Shown here piece after piece: positions 5,494 through 6,709 of a stretch of DNA of 6,709 bases (position 1 is the stretch's first letter; each line of letters starts with the position of its first letter). The stretch is from RUG13615 sp040307715. Lineage in GTDB: Bacteria > Bacillota > Clostridia > Peptostreptococcales > Anaerovoracaceae. The position numbers and the translations under genes were made by a program. Under the pieces are notes generated by a model that was not told the origin of the DNA, made no database searches, and worked only from the letters and a program-made list of their open reading frames with translations. The stretch covers positions 1-6,709 of the forward strand of contig JAWRJC010000083.1 in NCBI GenBank assembly GCA_040307715.1. The letters are read 5' to 3'.

Positions 5494-6450
5494 ATGAAAA
5501 TCGTAGTGCTTGACGGATACACAGAGAACCCCGGCGATCTTTCCTGGGAGCCGCTTGCAGCGTTGGGAGACCTGGAGGTGCACGACCGCACGCCGCAGGA
5601 AGACGTTGCAGCGGTGCTCAGCGACGCGGAGATCGCGATCGTTAACAAGCTGGACATCACAAAGGACATCATCGATGCCTGCCCGAATCTCAAGTATATC
5701 GGTGTGCTGGCGACCGGCTATGACTGCGTCGATTACAAGTACGCGAAAGAGAAGGGTATTCCGGTCACCAACATCCCTGTGTACGGCACCGCATCCGTTT
5801 CCCAGTTTGCCATCTCCCTGCTGCTGGAGATCTGCGAGCACGTCGGCCACCACGACGAAGCCGTCCACGCGGGGCGCTGGGAGAGCAATCCGGACTGGTG
5901 CTTCTGGGAATACCCGCTGATCGAGCTGGACGGCAAGACAATGGGCATCATCGGCTTCGGCCGCATCGGGCAGCAGACCGGCCGCATCGCGAAAGCGCTC
6001 GGCATGCGGATCCTGGCCAACGACGCCCACGAAAGCGAGGCGGGCAGGGAGATTGCCGAGTACGTCGATCTGGAGCAGCTCCTCGCACAGTCCGATGTCA
6101 TCGCGCTGCACTGCCCGCTCTTCCCGGAGACAGAAGGCATCATCAACAAGGATACGATCGCGAAGATGAAGGACGGTGTGATCCTCATCAACAACAGCCG
6201 GGGACCGCTCGTTGTCGAGCAGGATCTGGCGGATGCGCTCAACAGCGGCAAGGTGTATGCCGCCGCGGTGGATGTCACTTCGACGGAGCCGATTCGCGGG
6301 GATAATCCGCTGCTGACTGCGAAGAACTGCATCATCACCCCGCACATCAGTTGGGCACCAAAAGAAAGCCGCCAGCGGATCATGGATACCGCTGCGGACA
6401 ATCTGAAGGCGTTCCTCGAGGGAGCACCGGTCAATGTGGTAAATCTGTAA
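5494..6450 (+). CDS. D-2-hydroxyacid dehydrogenase, glycerate dehydrogenase/hydroxypyruvate reductase type
   Basis: A soluble NAD(H)-dependent oxidoreductase that likely reduces hydroxypyruvate (or glyoxylate) to D-glycerate (or glycolate). The 318-residue protein has the usual family length. The N-terminal LDGYTENPGDLSW (6-18) is typical of the glycerate dehydrogenase branch. The nucleotide-binding domain begins at about 104 with GFGRIG (154-159, GxGxxG); D177 at the end of the second beta strand favours NAD over NADP. The catalytic triad is visible: R236 in NNSRGPLV, E265 in DVTSTEP and H284 in TPHISWAP. The start at 5494 follows from its ribosome binding site and the family N-terminus. It shares a likely transcript with the methyltransferase-like gene and lies next to a divergent glycerate kinase, which supports glycerate as its product. 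Substrate is inferred; the family is certain. Confidence 0.92.
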   Translation: MKIVVLDGYTENPGDLSWEPLAALGDLEVHDRTPQEDVAAVLSDAEIAIVNKLDITKDIIDACPNLKYIGVLATGYDCVDYKYAKEKGIPVTNIPVYGTASVSQFAISLLLEICEHVGHHDEAVHAGRWESNPDWCFWEYPLIELDGKTMGIIGFGRIGQQTGRIAKALGMRILANDAHESEAGREIAEYVDLEQLLAQSDVIALHCPLFPETEGIINKDTIAKMKDGVILINNSRGPLVVEQDLADALNSGKVYAAAVDVTSTEPIRGDNPLLTAKNCIITPHISWAPKESRQRIMDTAADNLKAFLEGAPVNVVNL

Positions 6451-6454
6451 TCAA

Positions 6455-6488
6455 AACGGCAGGCCTTGACGGCCTGCCGTTCTTCTAT
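6455..6488 (+). terminator. Hairpin terminator between dehydrogenase and deoC, probably bidirectional
   Basis: A perfect 11-bp stem (AACGGCAGGCC, 6455-6465, with GGCCTGCCGTT, 6471-6481) closes a TTGAC loop just 4 bp after the dehydrogenase stop codon. The plus-strand tail is TTCTTCTATT. On the minus strand the stem is followed by TTTTGATTA, so it can also end the convergent deoC transcript, whose stop codon is at 6485-6487. Confidence 0.88.
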
Positions 6489-6709
6489 TGATCGATACCG
6501 GCTTCGTAATACTCTTTCATGATCGCGATGGTCGCGCTGGTGCCGAGCCGTTCAGCGCCGGCGGCGATCATTTCTTTGGCTGCTGCCAGATCGCGGATGC
6601 CGCCGCTGGCCTTGAGTTTCGGCACTGCGGCCGGTGCCGCGCCTTCGTCTTTCCGCTGTGCGGCCCAGCCTTCCGCAGCCTCTTTCATCAAGGAAAGATC
6701 GTGCGCCGT
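6485..6709 (-). CDS. deoC: Deoxyribose-phosphate aldolase, C-terminal part (runs off right edge)
   Basis: Cytosolic class I aldolase that splits 2-deoxyribose 5-phosphate into glyceraldehyde 3-phosphate and acetaldehyde in deoxynucleoside catabolism. Only the last 74 residues are in the window, with no start codon; the frame is open to the edge (first visible residues TAHDLSLMKEAAEG). KLKASGGIRD carries the active-site Lys of the proton relay (E. coli Lys201 equivalent, codon 6611-6613) and the phosphate-binding SGGIR loop; the Schiff-base Lys lies outside. RLGTS is the second phosphate-binding loop, but the family's usual second Ser is Ala here. A polar Ala-rich stretch (WAAQRKDEGAAPAAVP) between LMKEAAEG and KLKASGG is longer than in typical members. 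The gene is convergent with the dehydrogenase and has no evident functional link to it. Confidence 0.9.
   Translation of the reverse strand, partial: TAHDLSLMKEAAEGWAAQRKDEGAAPAAVPKLKASGGIRDLAAAKEMIAAGAERLGTSATIAIMKEYYEAGIDQ

Noticed and set aside
5254..6345. A 363-codon open frame on the minus strand opposite the dehydrogenase and the end of the methyltransferase gene
   Set aside because: It crosses two well-supported genes, shows Arg/Asp/His-rich composition without family features, and has no ribosome binding site of note. It is a codon-bias shadow.

Overview
The window is about 55% GC by eye and reads as ordinary chromosomal DNA of a low-oxygen or anaerobic Bacillota (Firmicutes) type bacterium. 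The reasons are strong AGGAGG-like ribosome binding sites 5-7 nt before the starts, extended -10 promoters, short AT-rich gaps, tight intrinsic terminators and the gene set. A Clostridia, Erysipelotrichia or Negativicutes member is plausible, but the genus cannot be fixed from this stretch. I see no mobile element, CRISPR array, rRNA or tRNA. The longest gap between genes is 231 bp.

Left end (1-507): the N-terminal part of an XRE-type helix-turn-helix regulator runs off the left edge on the minus strand. It is divergent from the next operon. Its AT-rich control region carries an extended -10 promoter and three separate inverted repeats, so autoregulation, and perhaps control of the divergent operon, is likely but unproven.

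Peptide/amino-acid operon (508-3453, plus): a PepD-type M20 dipeptidase (beta-Ala-His/aminoacyl-histidine dipeptidase family) is followed after 62 bp by a GltS-like (ESS family) sodium/glutamate-type symporter. The operon ends in a strong hairpin. The pairing suggests scavenging of small peptides and of acidic amino acids or related carboxylates.

Glycerate region (3461-6481): a class I glycerate kinase lies on the minus strand with its own terminator. Divergent from it, across a 124-bp promoter region, are an isoprenylcysteine methyltransferase-like membrane protein and, 32 bp later, a D-2-hydroxyacid dehydrogenase of the glycerate dehydrogenase/hydroxypyruvate reductase type. Together the kinase and the dehydrogenase could take hydroxypyruvate to D-glycerate and then to 2-phosphoglycerate, feeding glycolysis. 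The membrane methyltransferase has no obvious role in this path.

Right end (6455-6709): a perfect hairpin terminator, probably working in both directions, separates the dehydrogenase from the C-terminal part of a convergent deoxyribose-phosphate aldolase (DeoC) that runs off the right edge.

Overall the genes belong to known families. The most interesting unexplained signals are regulatory: the repeat cluster before the XRE gene and the apparently overlapping opposed promoters between the glycerate kinase and methyltransferase genes.
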